NCBI GenBank assembly: GCA_944323245.1
Contig: CALURT010000024.1
Location: 1-40,703 of the forward strand
DNA from: an uncultured Bacteroidales bacterium
Lineage (GTDB): Bacteria > Bacteroidota > Bacteroidia > Bacteroidales > UBA932
Direction: 5' to 3'
Length of the DNA: 40,703 nt
The translations under genes were made by a program, and so were the position numbers. Positions 24,417-32,792 of this stretch are shown here, piece by piece. The first letter of the stretch is position 1. Each line of letters starts with the position of its first letter. The notes beneath the pieces were generated by a model. The model did no database searches and was not told the DNA's origin. It was given only the letters and a program-made list of their open reading frames with translations.

Positions 24417-25321
24417 CGAAATACCCCTCTGCCAGCGAATCATACGAATAATCCGTCAGATCCCCGATAACCTCCCTGTGCTCCAGATCAAACGCCACAG
24501 CATTATCCATAGAACTCAACACAAAAGGCGAATGTGTCGTAATCACAAACTGCACATTCGGAAACACCTGCGTCAGCAGAGGCATCACAATCTTCTGAAG
24601 CCCCAGATGCAGATGAGTCTCCACCTCATCGATCAGCACGATACCCCGCTTCTCATACGCCCTCACCGGAGAATCTCCGGACTGCATCTTCAAGATAAGA
24701 TCCGCCACAATATCCAGCACCGCAGCAAACCCGTCCGACATCTCCGTAAACTTAAACCGCTTGCCCTCAGTGCATATCCTAAAGCTATAATCCTTATAGT
24801 TAAACTCTAACTTCAAGTTTTCATCCTGATATATCCTTCCCAGCAGCCCCTCAAAATCCTCAAACCACCCGGCAATCCCGTCCGCATCCTCATTCTGCCC
24901 CTCATTTCTCGCCAGCGCCTCCTGAATCTTCAGATCAGACAGAAAATTCAAAAACTCACCCGTCGCAGTCTCCCTCACACCCCCCTTTCACAGAATACCT
25001 CGGCTTCACAGGACTCTTCGGCTCCACCATATCACTCTTCCTGTCTGCCTGATAAAAAGCGACAATAAAATTCCCCTCCTTATACAGGCCTACCATTCCC
25101 TCAGCATCACTGAACTCTACCGACACCTTACTCCCATCCACAGCCTCACCATCCTTAGCACTCTCCAAATAATCCGCCACCGCATTCAGCAGCACAGTCT
25201 TCCCACTGCCATTCCTGCCAGTAATGATCAGATGAGGAAAAGCATCATCCGAAACCGGAATCTCAAACCCGCCCAGATGAAACAGCCTGTTGACACTTAT
25301 CTTCGTAATATACCGATTCAT
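24361..25321 (-). pseudogene. AAA-family ATPase, frameshifted and 3'-truncated
   Basis: Two overlapping frames together encode an OLD/ABC-like AAA ATPase. The first (25321 to 24956, MNRYITKISVNRLFHLGGFEIP) has Walker A GRNGSGKT. The second (to 24361) has EMSDGFAAVLDIVADLI, Walker B GIVLIDEVETHLH and the ITTHSPFVLSSM switch segment. The frames would join if one G were removed from a run of six G (minus strand; C run at 24980-24985). The coding sequence then passes from DSLAEGYFG directly into repeat copy C and stops, whereas relatives I remember continue well beyond EGYFG. So it has both a frameshift and a replaced C-terminus. Intact relatives occur in phage-defence and overcoming-lysogeny-type systems; an HNH gene lies nearby but in the opposite direction. 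A sequencing error in the G run is possible. Confidence 0.75.
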
Positions 25322-25426
25322 AACAACCAAACATTAAAAATCAGGCATAAAGATAAACCAAATTCCCCAAACGAAATTGATTTCTCTCAAGTTTTACCAT
25401 AATATCATTCCAAATCACATCAATCC

Positions 25427-25879
25427 TCACAACTCATAGATCGGCATCACACCCCGATTAGCAGGATTCTGCGACCACTGCGCCTGCCACACATTCCCAG
25501 TTTGAGTATCAAGCAACAGGAAATTATACATATTGTCAGTCGGATGCAACTTGAACCGTCCGGCAGTTTCCATCCCGTCAAAAGCAAGCGAGATATCATT
25601 GAGCTCCACCTGAAAAGCATCCCCGTCCCCGACAGCATACTGCACCTGCCATATCTTCCCGGTTGAAGTCTCCAACTTCAGAAAAGTCCACATATTGTCC
25701 GTCCTGTACAACTCATAGGCCGGACTGTCATTCATAATAGTCTTCAGCAATACCAGTCCCTGAATAGTCTCCTCATTGAAAATACTTTCAGTAGAATCCT
25801 GCGCCTGTCCACCGTAATCCTGCGCGGACAAAGTAACCGAGCATAACAAAGCCGCAACAAAAGGCAATAAATATCTCAT
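25427..25879 (-). CDS. Small secreted protein with two TDNM repeats
   Basis: The 150-residue product has a signal peptide (MRYLLPFVAALLCSVTLSAQ). It contains two copies of a beta-rich module, YELYRTDNMWTFLKLET with GKIWQVQY, and FKLHPTDNMYNFLLLDT with GNVWQAQW. This module recurs in Bacteroidota secreted proteins. Its function is unknown; the repeated aromatic pattern suggests a small beta-propeller or sheet unit. A TAACTTTG element on the minus strand around 25913-25920 may be its promoter. ATG 25879 is preferred over 25891 because it opens the signal peptide. It is divergent from the HNH gene. Confidence 0.7.
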   Translation of the reverse strand: MRYLLPFVAALLCSVTLSAQDYGGQAQDSTESIFNEETIQGLVLLKTIMNDSPAYELYRTDNMWTFLKLETSTGKIWQVQYAVGDGDAFQVELNDISLAFDGMETAGRFKLHPTDNMYNFLLLDTQTGNVWQAQWSQNPANRGVMPIYEL

Positions 25880-26020
25880 GGCTATCAGCATTAAATGTTA
25901 TCAACTGACAACAAAGTTATCAAATTCAACACAACTTTGCCCGAATATGCAAAACAATCACTATCTTTAAATTCATATTCCGGGTTCATCATGCCTGTAA
26001 ACCACTGATTAATAACGACA

Positions 26021-27115
26021 ATGGACGATTTGATAGACATATTCGACAAAACAGCCGACTGCGAATACAAAGGAGAGCACTATTCCGCACGGGACAACGG
26101 CGCAGTCATGCGCCATCCCAAGACCCCCAACCGTCCCCGTCCGTTGGACAACAAATGGACATTCGGAAAAAAAGACGATAAGACCGGCTATATGTTTATC
26201 GGTTCGGCACGGGTTCATCAAATTGTCGCGACTGCCTTCCACGGCCAGCCTGAATTTGACACAATGATTATAGACCATAAAGACACCAACAGATGCAACA
26301 ACCGAGCTGACAATCTCCAGTGGGTCACAAGAATTGAAAATGCTCTGAATAATCCTATAACGAGAAGAAAAATCATACTCTGCTGTGGCAGTATAGAAGC
26401 GTTTCTTGATAACCCGGACCTTTTGAGGACAAATGCTTCTGATCCTAATACGACATGGATGCGTACTGTTTCCAAAGAACAGGCAGACAGATGCCGGCAA
26501 CACCTCCAACGCTGGGCTGCCGAAGACAAGATCCCGACCGGCCAAGGAATCGGAGATTGGGTATTCAACGAAGCGGACACTTCACATAAGAGCAGTGATT
26601 TTGGAGAATCCTGGGACAAGGATTGGGTGAACCGGGAATACAAATTACCTTGGCAGATTGAAAAAGAACAACGAGAAAAAGCCATTGCTGAAGAATGGGA
26701 AAGACTACATGAAGAATGGTATGGCCTCAAAGACTCTCTAACCCTCGGAGCGAAACAGAAAAACTGGAAAGTCCCGGCACTGTTTCCACTCTGCCCGTCA
26801 AAACCCGATCCTGACAGACCATTGGAAACCTATCTGGCAACTCTGAAAGAAGGGGAAATCTTCGCCCAAACCGATCACTATAAATCCCTTGTATATAAGG
26901 CTGAGATCTCAGACGATGGCAAGACATTAGCAGTGATGACATCGATTCCCGATGGGCTGAAACCCTATGCTCTTGCCTTGATTACATTCGAAGACGGATA
27001 CTACATTCACACCAATGACCAATCCTATTTTGATGAAGAAGGAGCAAACAAATACTACACTCTTGCCCTTGGCAGAGAATGGACCGGCGGAGATGTCCTT
27101 GACGACTACTGCTGA
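26021..27115 (+). CDS. HNH endonuclease-domain protein
   Basis: The 364-residue product carries an HNH_3-type nuclease domain at about 60-110: VHQIVATAFHGQPEFDTMIIDHKDTNRCNNRADNLQWV. His66, Asp85-His86, Asn90 and Asn98 are the likely metal-binding and catalytic positions. The remaining ~250 residues hold charged helical sequence (WQIEKEQREKAIAEEWERLHEEW) and a C-terminal domain I do not recognise (ALITFEDGYYIHTNDQSYFD). Such stand-alone HNH proteins resemble homing endonucleases or phage-derived nucleases. A TATCTTTA stretch near 25962 may be the -7 element. It may be an accessory nuclease of the island; a link to the broken ATPase is only by proximity. Confidence 0.75.
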   Translation: MDDLIDIFDKTADCEYKGEHYSARDNGAVMRHPKTPNRPRPLDNKWTFGKKDDKTGYMFIGSARVHQIVATAFHGQPEFDTMIIDHKDTNRCNNRADNLQWVTRIENALNNPITRRKIILCCGSIEAFLDNPDLLRTNASDPNTTWMRTVSKEQADRCRQHLQRWAAEDKIPTGQGIGDWVFNEADTSHKSSDFGESWDKDWVNREYKLPWQIEKEQREKAIAEEWERLHEEWYGLKDSLTLGAKQKNWKVPALFPLCPSKPDPDRPLETYLATLKEGEIFAQTDHYKSLVYKAEISDDGKTLAVMTSIPDGLKPYALALITFEDGYYIHTNDQSYFDEEGANKYYTLALGREWTGGDVLDDYC

Positions 27116-27163
27116 TAATTGAAATTATTTCGATATGATTACGCCGTATAAATCAATGATACT

Positions 27164-27739
27164 ATGAACAGATTTCTGGATTATTTATTTTGCCTATTTC
27201 TGCTGACTTCTTGCAATATGCAGCAGAGAAGGATTGTATCCGAGCCCCCTATTAAATCCAATATCATGGGAGTGGAACTCTGCGCTGAAACATCGGCTGA
27301 TGAAATTGTATCTACCATATCCGAGGAGACTGGAAAATTTTTCTTTCCTCAAATAGAGGAAGTAGGCACGGGAACCGTTATCAGGCTAATAACCTTGACA
27401 ATGGACATATACTACGGAGGCACATCATGGAGCTACATTGATGTGTACCTAAATGAAGACTCCAAGGTGATTTGTGTCCGGCTCAATGCATCTTTTGAAA
27501 GCATAGACAGGGCGAAAGACCATTTCACACTGATGAAATCCACCCTAGAACAAACATACGGCAAAGGGAATGAAGTTGATGAAGCCGTTACTTTCTGGAC
27601 AGATGACACGAACTCGGTAAGAATATCTTATGAAGAATCAAATGCTATCAACGGCAACGACAGGAGTTTCTGTTATATGGACTATATTAACATTGAATTA
27701 TTCAACGAATATGAGCAGGCCAATGTGCCGGATGTTTAG
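27164..27739 (+). CDS. Hypothetical lipoprotein
   Basis: The 191-residue product has a short lipoprotein signal (MNRFLDYLFCLFLLTSC-N, lipobox LTSC). The mature part is mixed alpha/beta and acidic, with no motif I recognise. It follows the HNH gene by 48 bases and could share its transcript. Repeat copy D starts four bases after its stop. Codon use is AT-rich compared with core genes. Confidence 0.6.
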   Translation: MNRFLDYLFCLFLLTSCNMQQRRIVSEPPIKSNIMGVELCAETSADEIVSTISEETGKFFFPQIEEVGTGTVIRLITLTMDIYYGGTSWSYIDVYLNEDSKVICVRLNASFESIDRAKDHFTLMKSTLEQTYGKGNEVDEAVTFWTDDTNSVRISYEESNAINGNDRSFCYMDYINIELFNEYEQANVPDV

Positions 27740-27742
27740 CCA

Positions 27743-27810
27743 AATTCCCACCCGCCCGTTCCAGCGGTGCCAGCCGTGCGCCAGTCCTCACTCCGCATGC
27801 TCCGCTCCAG
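27743..27810 (+). repeat. Dispersed island repeat, copy D (right island edge)
   Basis: Core TTCCAGCGGTGCCAGCC with the downstream TCCTCACTCCGCATGCTCC, nearly identical to copy B and flanked by the same AAATTCCC and CCCGCCCG lead-in. It is the last accessory-type sequence before obg. The following 145 bases hold only the obg promoter. Confidence 0.75.
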
Positions 27811-27930
27811 CAGGTCCACACCGGCCCGGAGCCGGCCAATCCCATGGAGAATGCCGTCATCTGAACTCCGGACTTTCATCAATGGATGTCCATATAATGA
27901 CATTCACATAGAAACATTTGAGTTTTTCAC

Positions 27931-27938
27931 TATCTTTG
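27931..27938 (+). promoter_or_regulatory. -7 element upstream of obg
   Basis: TATCTTTG, a TAnnTTTG match ending 18 bases before the obg ATG. It lets obg be transcribed although it is separated from hpt-adk. A TTTG lies only 11 bases upstream, so no -33 element is claimed. Confidence 0.5.
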
Positions 27939-27956
27939 CCGACACAAACCATTGTT

Positions 27957-28949
27957 ATGGCTGACTCGAATTTCATAGACTACGTAAAAATATTCTGCGC
28001 TTCCGGGAACGGGGGTGCGGGCTCGATGCATCTCAGAAGGGAAAAATACATCCCGAAAGGCGGTCCTGACGGAGGAGACGGCGGCAGGGGCGGACATATC
28101 ATACTCAGGGCCAACCCCCAGTTCTGGACCCTTATCCATCTTAAATACAAGAAACACATAAAGGCAGAGCACGGAGCCGCCGGAAGCGGACAATTGCGCA
28201 AGGGGAAAAACGGAGCGGACATCTATTTGGACGTTCCGCTCGGAACAGTAGCCAAGGACGCCGAAACCGGGGAGAAACTTTTCGAATTGGTCGAGCCGGG
28301 CGAGGAAAAAATCCTCGTTGCAGGAGGCCGAGGAGGCCTCGGGAACAACAACTTCAAAAGCGCCACGAACCAGACACCGAGATATGCACAACCCGGCGAA
28401 CCGGGAACGGAAGGCTGGTTCATCCTCGAACTGAAAGTGCTTGCGGACGTAGGCTTGGTAGGCTTTCCGAATGCAGGGAAATCCACCTTGCTTTCGACCG
28501 TATCGGCGGCAAGGCCGAAAATCGCCGATTATGCCTTCACTACCATGGAGCCAAATCTCGGCATAGTGAAATATTACGACGACATGTCGTTCGTAATGGC
28601 CGACATTCCGGGCATCATAGAAGGTGCGCATCTCGGCAAGGGATTGGGACTCAGATTCCTGCGGCATATCGAAAGGAATTCGACGCTCCTGTTCATGATT
28701 CCTGCCGACACTGAAGATGCAGGAAAGGAATACGGGATACTCCTCAACGAACTGAAGGAATACAATCCTGAACTTCTCGTAAAAAGCCGGGTACTGGCTA
28801 TTTCCAAATCCGACACCGCCGACGCCAAGAGGAAGGCGGAGATAGAAAAGTCCCTGCCGGCCGACATACCTCACATATTCATTTCATCTCTCACAGGAGA
28901 AAACATACAGGAACTCAAGGACCTGTTATGGAAAACACTTCACGAATAA
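27957..28949 (+). CDS. obg: GTPase Obg
   Basis: Obg is an essential GTPase acting in late 50S ribosome assembly and stress control. The 330-residue product has the glycine-rich Obg fold (1-158, including [12 protein letters not shown]). The G domain follows, with G1 GFPNAGKST at 169-177, G3 DIPGIIEGA and a SKSD motif near the C-terminus as G4. It ends soon after the G domain, without the C-terminal extensions of many Obg proteins; I recall Bacteroides Obg as somewhat longer. ATG 27957 ([13 protein letters not shown]) is the family start; 13 upstream codons were rejected. The PAP2 gene follows one base after the stop. Obg is separated from adk by the island. Confidence 0.94.
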   Translation: MADSNFIDYVKIFCASGNGGAGSMHLRREKYIPKGGPDGGDGGRGGHIILRANPQFWTLIHLKYKKHIKAEHGAAGSGQLRKGKNGADIYLDVPLGTVAKDAETGEKLFELVEPGEEKILVAGGRGGLGNNNFKSATNQTPRYAQPGEPGTEGWFILELKVLADVGLVGFPNAGKSTLLSTVSAARPKIADYAFTTMEPNLGIVKYYDDMSFVMADIPGIIEGAHLGKGLGLRFLRHIERNSTLLFMIPADTEDAGKEYGILLNELKEYNPELLVKSRVLAISKSDTADAKRKAEIEKSLPADIPHIFISSLTGENIQELKDLLWKTLHE

Positions 28950-28950
28950 G

Positions 28951-29550
28951 ATGACCTGGCAGGAAATACACGAACTCGACCAGCAGGTCACATTGGCCAT
29001 GAACAGCTGGCACTCCGGAATCACGGACCCGATAATGCAGTTCTTTTCGAACATTCCGATATGGATTCCGATGTACGTCATCGTAGCCGTATTCCTTTTC
29101 GTAAGATTAGGCTGGAAAAAGGCAATAGTAGTGACAGTATCCGTCGCCCTTACATTCCTGTTATGCGACCAGTTCGCCAATCTCATAAAAAATTCGGTAG
29201 GAAGACTCAGGCCGTGCCATGACGAATGGATGCTTGCAGAAGGTCTCAGGATGCTCGAAGGCAAGGGCGGACTCTACGGATTCTTTTCCGGACATTCCTC
29301 CAATTCCTTCGGATTCGCAGTCAGCACCTATCTCGGATTCAGAAACGATAAAAGATTGAAATACAGAGGCTATGCCGCATGGATATTCTTCTGGGCCTTC
29401 ATGGTCAGTGCCAGCAGGATATTCGTCGGCAAACATTATTTGGGTGACGTCCTTGTGGGTATTGCAGCCGGAAGTCTTATCGGTCTTGCCTGCGCATTCG
29501 CCGCAAGAGCAGTCATCCGGAAGTTCATTGACGGCAAAAAACAGCGCTGA
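28951..29550 (+). CDS. PAP2-family membrane phosphatase
   Basis: The 199-residue integral membrane protein has about five transmembrane segments. The three PAP2 motifs are visible: KNSVGRLRP, FFSGHSSNSF with the catalytic SGH, and SRIFVGKHYLGD with the second catalytic histidine. Members dephosphorylate lipid phosphates such as phosphatidate or undecaprenyl pyrophosphate at the membrane. The start lies one base after the obg stop, so it is probably translated from the obg transcript. It is convergent with murF, with no gap. The specific substrate is not predictable. Confidence 0.85.
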   Translation: MTWQEIHELDQQVTLAMNSWHSGITDPIMQFFSNIPIWIPMYVIVAVFLFVRLGWKKAIVVTVSVALTFLLCDQFANLIKNSVGRLRPCHDEWMLAEGLRMLEGKGGLYGFFSGHSSNSFGFAVSTYLGFRNDKRLKYRGYAAWIFFWAFMVSASRIFVGKHYLGDVLVGIAAGSLIGLACAFAARAVIRKFIDGKKQR

Positions 29551-30939
29551 CTACAGACAAGGGACAACTTTTTCCATCCTGCTGCCTCTTGAACCCTTTA
29601 CAAGGATTACCGCACCTTCTATCGGATGCGATTCCAGATATCCGGCAAGGCCGTCAGAATCTGCGAACCACCTGAACCCTTCATTTTCGTAGAAAGCCCC
29701 TGTTTCCAAAGCCTTGCCGAACTCCGGTCCTACTAAATAAGATGCTTCAAGGGACATCTGTCCCAATTTTTCAAGGACCTTGGAATGTTCCTGCACAGAG
29801 GCATCCCCGAGCTCCAGCATATTTCCGAGCATGACAATCTTCCTGTCAGCCTGCATGACTGAAAAATTGTCCAACGCCGCCTCCATGCTTGTCGGATTGG
29901 CATTGTACGCATCCAAAATCAGGATATTCCTGCCGGTATCCGTCATCTGCGAACGGCTGTTCGACGGGATATACGCTTCTATTGCGGCTGCCGCATCCTC
30001 CACGGATATTCCGAATTCGGCCCCGACAGCCAATGCAGCCATCACGTTGTCAGCATTGTAGGAACCTATCAGATGCGTGGATACTGTGATTTCATTGCCG
30101 GAAACGTTCAGTTTCAGCCTGAGGTATGGAGATTGAGGCGACGCAGGCAGGATTTCCGCACCGGAATACGCCACGCCATACGGAATTACCTGCAAGTCAG
30201 GGCGCTCGGACGCCATCCGGCACAGATACGGATTGTCCGCGTTCAGGAAAATCCTGTCAGCGGTACGCTGGATATAGTCGTATAACTCCCCTTTTGCCTT
30301 CATTACGCCCTCGAAACTGCCGAATCCAAGAAGATGGGCCTTTCCAACGTTGGTAATCAGTCCGTAGTTCGGCAGACATACTGAGCAGAGTTCCTTTATG
30401 TCTCCCGGATGACTTGCACCCATTTCCACGACGGCTATTTCAGTATCCTGCGTGATTTTCAACAATGTAAGAGGCACTCCTATGCTGTTGTTCAGATTCC
30501 CTTCCGTGGCTGTGACATTGAATTTCACAGACAGTACGGCCTTGATAAGTTCCTTGGTGGTCGTCTTGCCGTTCGTTCCCGTCAATCCGATGACTGTCAA
30601 AGGTTTCCCGTTTACAAAAGTTACTGAACGGTGATACCTTGCAAGGGCCTGCAATGTCTCCAAAGTATCTTCGCAGACGATGAGCTTCCTCTCAAACAAA
30701 TCCTCGTCGGAAAGGTCGGAAGAGTCCGGCAAACCTGCGGCTGCCTTAATTTCCGGCAAGGACGCACGTTCCACTACGGCGTATGCCGCACCGTTTTCCA
30801 AAGCCTTGACGGCAAACAGGTTTCCATCGAAATTATCACCTTTCAATGCAAAAAAAAGCTCTCCGCCCTTCAAGGTCCTGCTGTCCGTGGCGACAGCGGA
30901 ACATTGCCTGAATATTCCGTATAACGTCTTGATGTCCAT
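29551..30939 (-). CDS. murF: UDP-N-acetylmuramoyl-tripeptide--D-alanyl-D-alanine ligase
   Basis: MurF adds D-Ala-D-Ala to UDP-MurNAc-tripeptide with ATP in the cytoplasm, the last soluble step of peptidoglycan precursor synthesis. The 462-residue protein has the Mur N-terminal UDP-binding domain (TDSRTLKGGELFFALKGDNFDG). The ATP loop GLTGTNGKTTTKE is at about 118-130. The NLNNSIGVPLTLL and VVEMGASHPGDIKELC segments diagnostic of MurF follow, with DAYNANPTSMEAAL in the C-terminal part. Length is normal. It is last in the operon Nudix-kinase/dut/murF, 20 bases after dut. Confidence 0.94.
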   Translation of the reverse strand: MDIKTLYGIFRQCSAVATDSRTLKGGELFFALKGDNFDGNLFAVKALENGAAYAVVERASLPEIKAAAGLPDSSDLSDEDLFERKLIVCEDTLETLQALARYHRSVTFVNGKPLTVIGLTGTNGKTTTKELIKAVLSVKFNVTATEGNLNNSIGVPLTLLKITQDTEIAVVEMGASHPGDIKELCSVCLPNYGLITNVGKAHLLGFGSFEGVMKAKGELYDYIQRTADRIFLNADNPYLCRMASERPDLQVIPYGVAYSGAEILPASPQSPYLRLKLNVSGNEITVSTHLIGSYNADNVMAALAVGAEFGISVEDAAAAIEAYIPSNSRSQMTDTGRNILILDAYNANPTSMEAALDNFSVMQADRKIVMLGNMLELGDASVQEHSKVLEKLGQMSLEASYLVGPEFGKALETGAFYENEGFRWFADSDGLAGYLESHPIEGAVILVKGSRGSRMEKVVPCL

Positions 30940-30959
30940 AAGATTCCTACTCCTACAAC

Positions 30960-31394
30960 TTATTTGCGTCCGGTGCTACCGAAGCCGCCCTCTCCCCTGT
31001 CCGTGGTTTCAAGAGTTCCGACTTCCACCCACTCCACTTTCTCATGTTTTGCCACAACCATCTGCGCAATCCGCTCTCCCGGGTTGACGGCAAACTCCTC
31101 ATCCGAAAGGTTCACGAGAATGACCTTGATTTCGCCCCTGTAATCCGAATCTATCGTCCCCGGAGTATTCAGTACGGTTATTCCGAATTTGGCTGCAAGA
31201 CCGCTTCTCGGCCTTATCTGAGCCTCATAGCCTTCTGGGAGTTCAATATAAAGTCCGGTGGGAATCATCGCACGGCCGAGAGGCTTCAACACAATGATTT
31301 CATCCGTATTCGCTTTCAGGTCCATTCCGGAGGAGCGCACTGTCGCATACTGCGGAGACGGGAAAGCCGATTTGTTCACGATTTTCACTTTCAT
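30960..31394 (-). CDS. dut: dUTP diphosphatase
   Basis: The trimeric dUTPase hydrolyses dUTP to dUMP, keeping uracil out of DNA and feeding dTMP synthesis. The 144-residue product has all five motifs: [19 protein letters not shown], the uracil pocket [19 protein letters not shown] and the glycine-rich C-terminal [11 protein letters not shown] 41-codon upstream extension of the frame overlaps the kinase gene and was rejected in favour of ATG 31394 ([11 protein letters not shown]). It lies 31 bases after the Nudix-kinase gene and 20 before murF, likely on one transcript. Confidence 0.94.
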   Translation of the reverse strand: MKVKIVNKSAFPSPQYATVRSSGMDLKANTDEIIVLKPLGRAMIPTGLYIELPEGYEAQIRPRSGLAAKFGITVLNTPGTIDSDYRGEIKVILVNLSDEEFAVNPGERIAQMVVAKHEKVEWVEVGTLETTDRGEGGFGSTGRK

Positions 31395-31425
31395 GGTTTC
31401 TGCAAAATTTCTGCGGACAAATTTA

Positions 31426-32709
31426 CTAAATTTTAAATTTATCAGGTAATTCCGGCATCGCACCTTTTTGAGTGCAGACGTAGGCAGAGACCGCTGTCGC
31501 CGTCCGGTGCGCCTCACCTATGCTTTTGCCTTTCAGAAGAGATGCAGCGAATGTTCCGGTAAACGAATCCCCCGCCCCGACAGTATCCACAACATCCACC
31601 TTCGGAGTTTCCGCATACGAGACACTGTCATGAGTAAAGACATAACTTCCGTTCACTCCGCACGTAAGGATAAGTATCCCGAGTGCAAAGTCGGACAACA
31701 GTTTCCTGCACAGCCTTTCCTTATCCTTTTCGTCATAACGGAACATCTTGCCGACAACCGCCAATTCTTCATCATTGATTTTAAGGATATTGCATTTTTT
31801 CAACGACTCGCTGACAATCTCCTTGTCATAAAAATCCTGGCGCAGGTTTATATCGAAAATTTTCAGCCTTTTCCCGTCGTCAGGCATGGAATCAAGAAAT
31901 TTCCCTATCGTTTCCCTTGAAATCCTGCTCCTTTGTGCCAAAGTCCCGAAACAAACCGCCGAAGTACGACCGGCAAGGTCTTCCAACCTGTCCGTAAACG
32001 GAATATTGTCCCATGCCACATTTTTCTTTATGTCATAACATGGCACTCCGGCAGCATCCAAAACCACTTCCACCGTTCCGGTAGGATAATCCGTCTCCGA
32101 TACATATCCGTCAAGGCCCTTTTTGCCGAGGATATCGAGAATCTCCTTTCCGGGGATGTCTCGGCCCACGGCACTGACCACGGTACTCTTTATGCCAAAT
32201 TGGGAAACGTGATATGCGAAATTCGCAGGCGCACCGCCCAATTTTTTCCCTTTGGGAAGCATGTCCCACAACACTTCACCGATTCCTACGACAATCTTGT
32301 TGTCCATTGGTTTCACAAACGGCAATAAATGGTTCCGGACAGTTTTTATCACTTCCAAATCAGCCGGGAGCCAGTTTACGGTATCGAGGTCCGAAAGAGA
32401 AAGCCAGCGGGCGGATTCGTGTTCCTTCAGGGTGAGATTGCCGGAAATTACGGAACAGAAATAGCAGTGCAGGGTTATATGAAAGGCGGGATAATCATAG
32501 TCAACCGTACAGAGGAACGGCCCGACATCTATTTCCGTATCGAGTTCTTCCATTATTTCCCGCTTCAAGGCGGCTTCGGGAGTCTCTCCTTCCTCTATTT
32601 TCCCTCCGGGAAATTCCCAGAAATCCTTGTATTCGCCATATCCCCGCTGGGTGGCGAAAATCCTGTCGCCATCCCTGATAATGGCCGCTACGACATTTAT
32701 ATGCTTCAT
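31426..32709 (-). CDS. Nudix hydrolase fused to PfkB-type sugar kinase
   Basis: One uninterrupted 427-residue frame encodes two enzymes. Residues 1-131 are a MutT-like Nudix domain with the box at G36-x5-E42-x7-RE-x2-EE ([20 protein letters not shown]). This type hydrolyses oxidised or other nucleoside triphosphates. From Met135 ([20 protein letters not shown]) the sequence is a complete PfkB/ribokinase-fold kinase, resembling fructokinases. It has [10 protein letters not shown] near its start and the catalytic [11 protein letters not shown] near its end. The linker PFVKP contains no stop codon. Either a true bifunctional protein or loss of a stop between two adjacent genes would explain this. 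An internal start at 32307 could also make the kinase alone. It heads the dut-murF operon. Confidence 0.85.
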   Translation of the reverse strand: MKHINVVAAIIRDGDRIFATQRGYGEYKDFWEFPGGKIEEGETPEAALKREIMEELDTEIDVGPFLCTVDYDYPAFHITLHCYFCSVISGNLTLKEHESARWLSLSDLDTVNWLPADLEVIKTVRNHLLPFVKPMDNKIVVGIGEVLWDMLPKGKKLGGAPANFAYHVSQFGIKSTVVSAVGRDIPGKEILDILGKKGLDGYVSETDYPTGTVEVVLDAAGVPCYDIKKNVAWDNIPFTDRLEDLAGRTSAVCFGTLAQRSRISRETIGKFLDSMPDDGKRLKIFDINLRQDFYDKEIVSESLKKCNILKINDEELAVVGKMFRYDEKDKERLCRKLLSDFALGILILTCGVNGSYVFTHDSVSYAETPKVDVVDTVGAGDSFTGTFAASLLKGKSIGEAHRTATAVSAYVCTQKGAMPELPDKFKI

Positions 32710-32764
32710 GACTGAAATAAACCGTCAGTTATTGTGACTACTGGCAATTTTTGCACAAAATTGC

Positions 32765-32772
32765 TAAATTTG
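32765..32772 (+). promoter_or_regulatory. -7 element upstream of the small membrane protein gene
   Basis: TAAATTTG matches TAnnTTTG and ends 20 bases before ATG 32793. No well-spaced -33 element. Confidence 0.45.
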
Positions 32773-32792
32773 TGGAAATAATACCACATAAT

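Noticed and set aside
24361..27115. Septu-like two-gene defence system (ATPase plus HNH)
   Set aside because: The ATPase is broken, the HNH gene is on the opposite strand with another gene between, and its HNH domain is of the homing-endonuclease type.
21242..27810. Repeats as integron attC sites with the recombinase as an integron integrase
   Set aside because: The copies lack the inverted core sites (GTTRRRY type) and strong fold-back symmetry of attC, genes between them are in mixed orientation, and the recombinase lacks visible IntI-specific features. A different cassette-like mechanism is left open.
21242..27810. CRISPR array
   Set aside because: Repeats are separated by 1-3 kb with whole genes between them, not by short uniform spacers; no cas gene is present.
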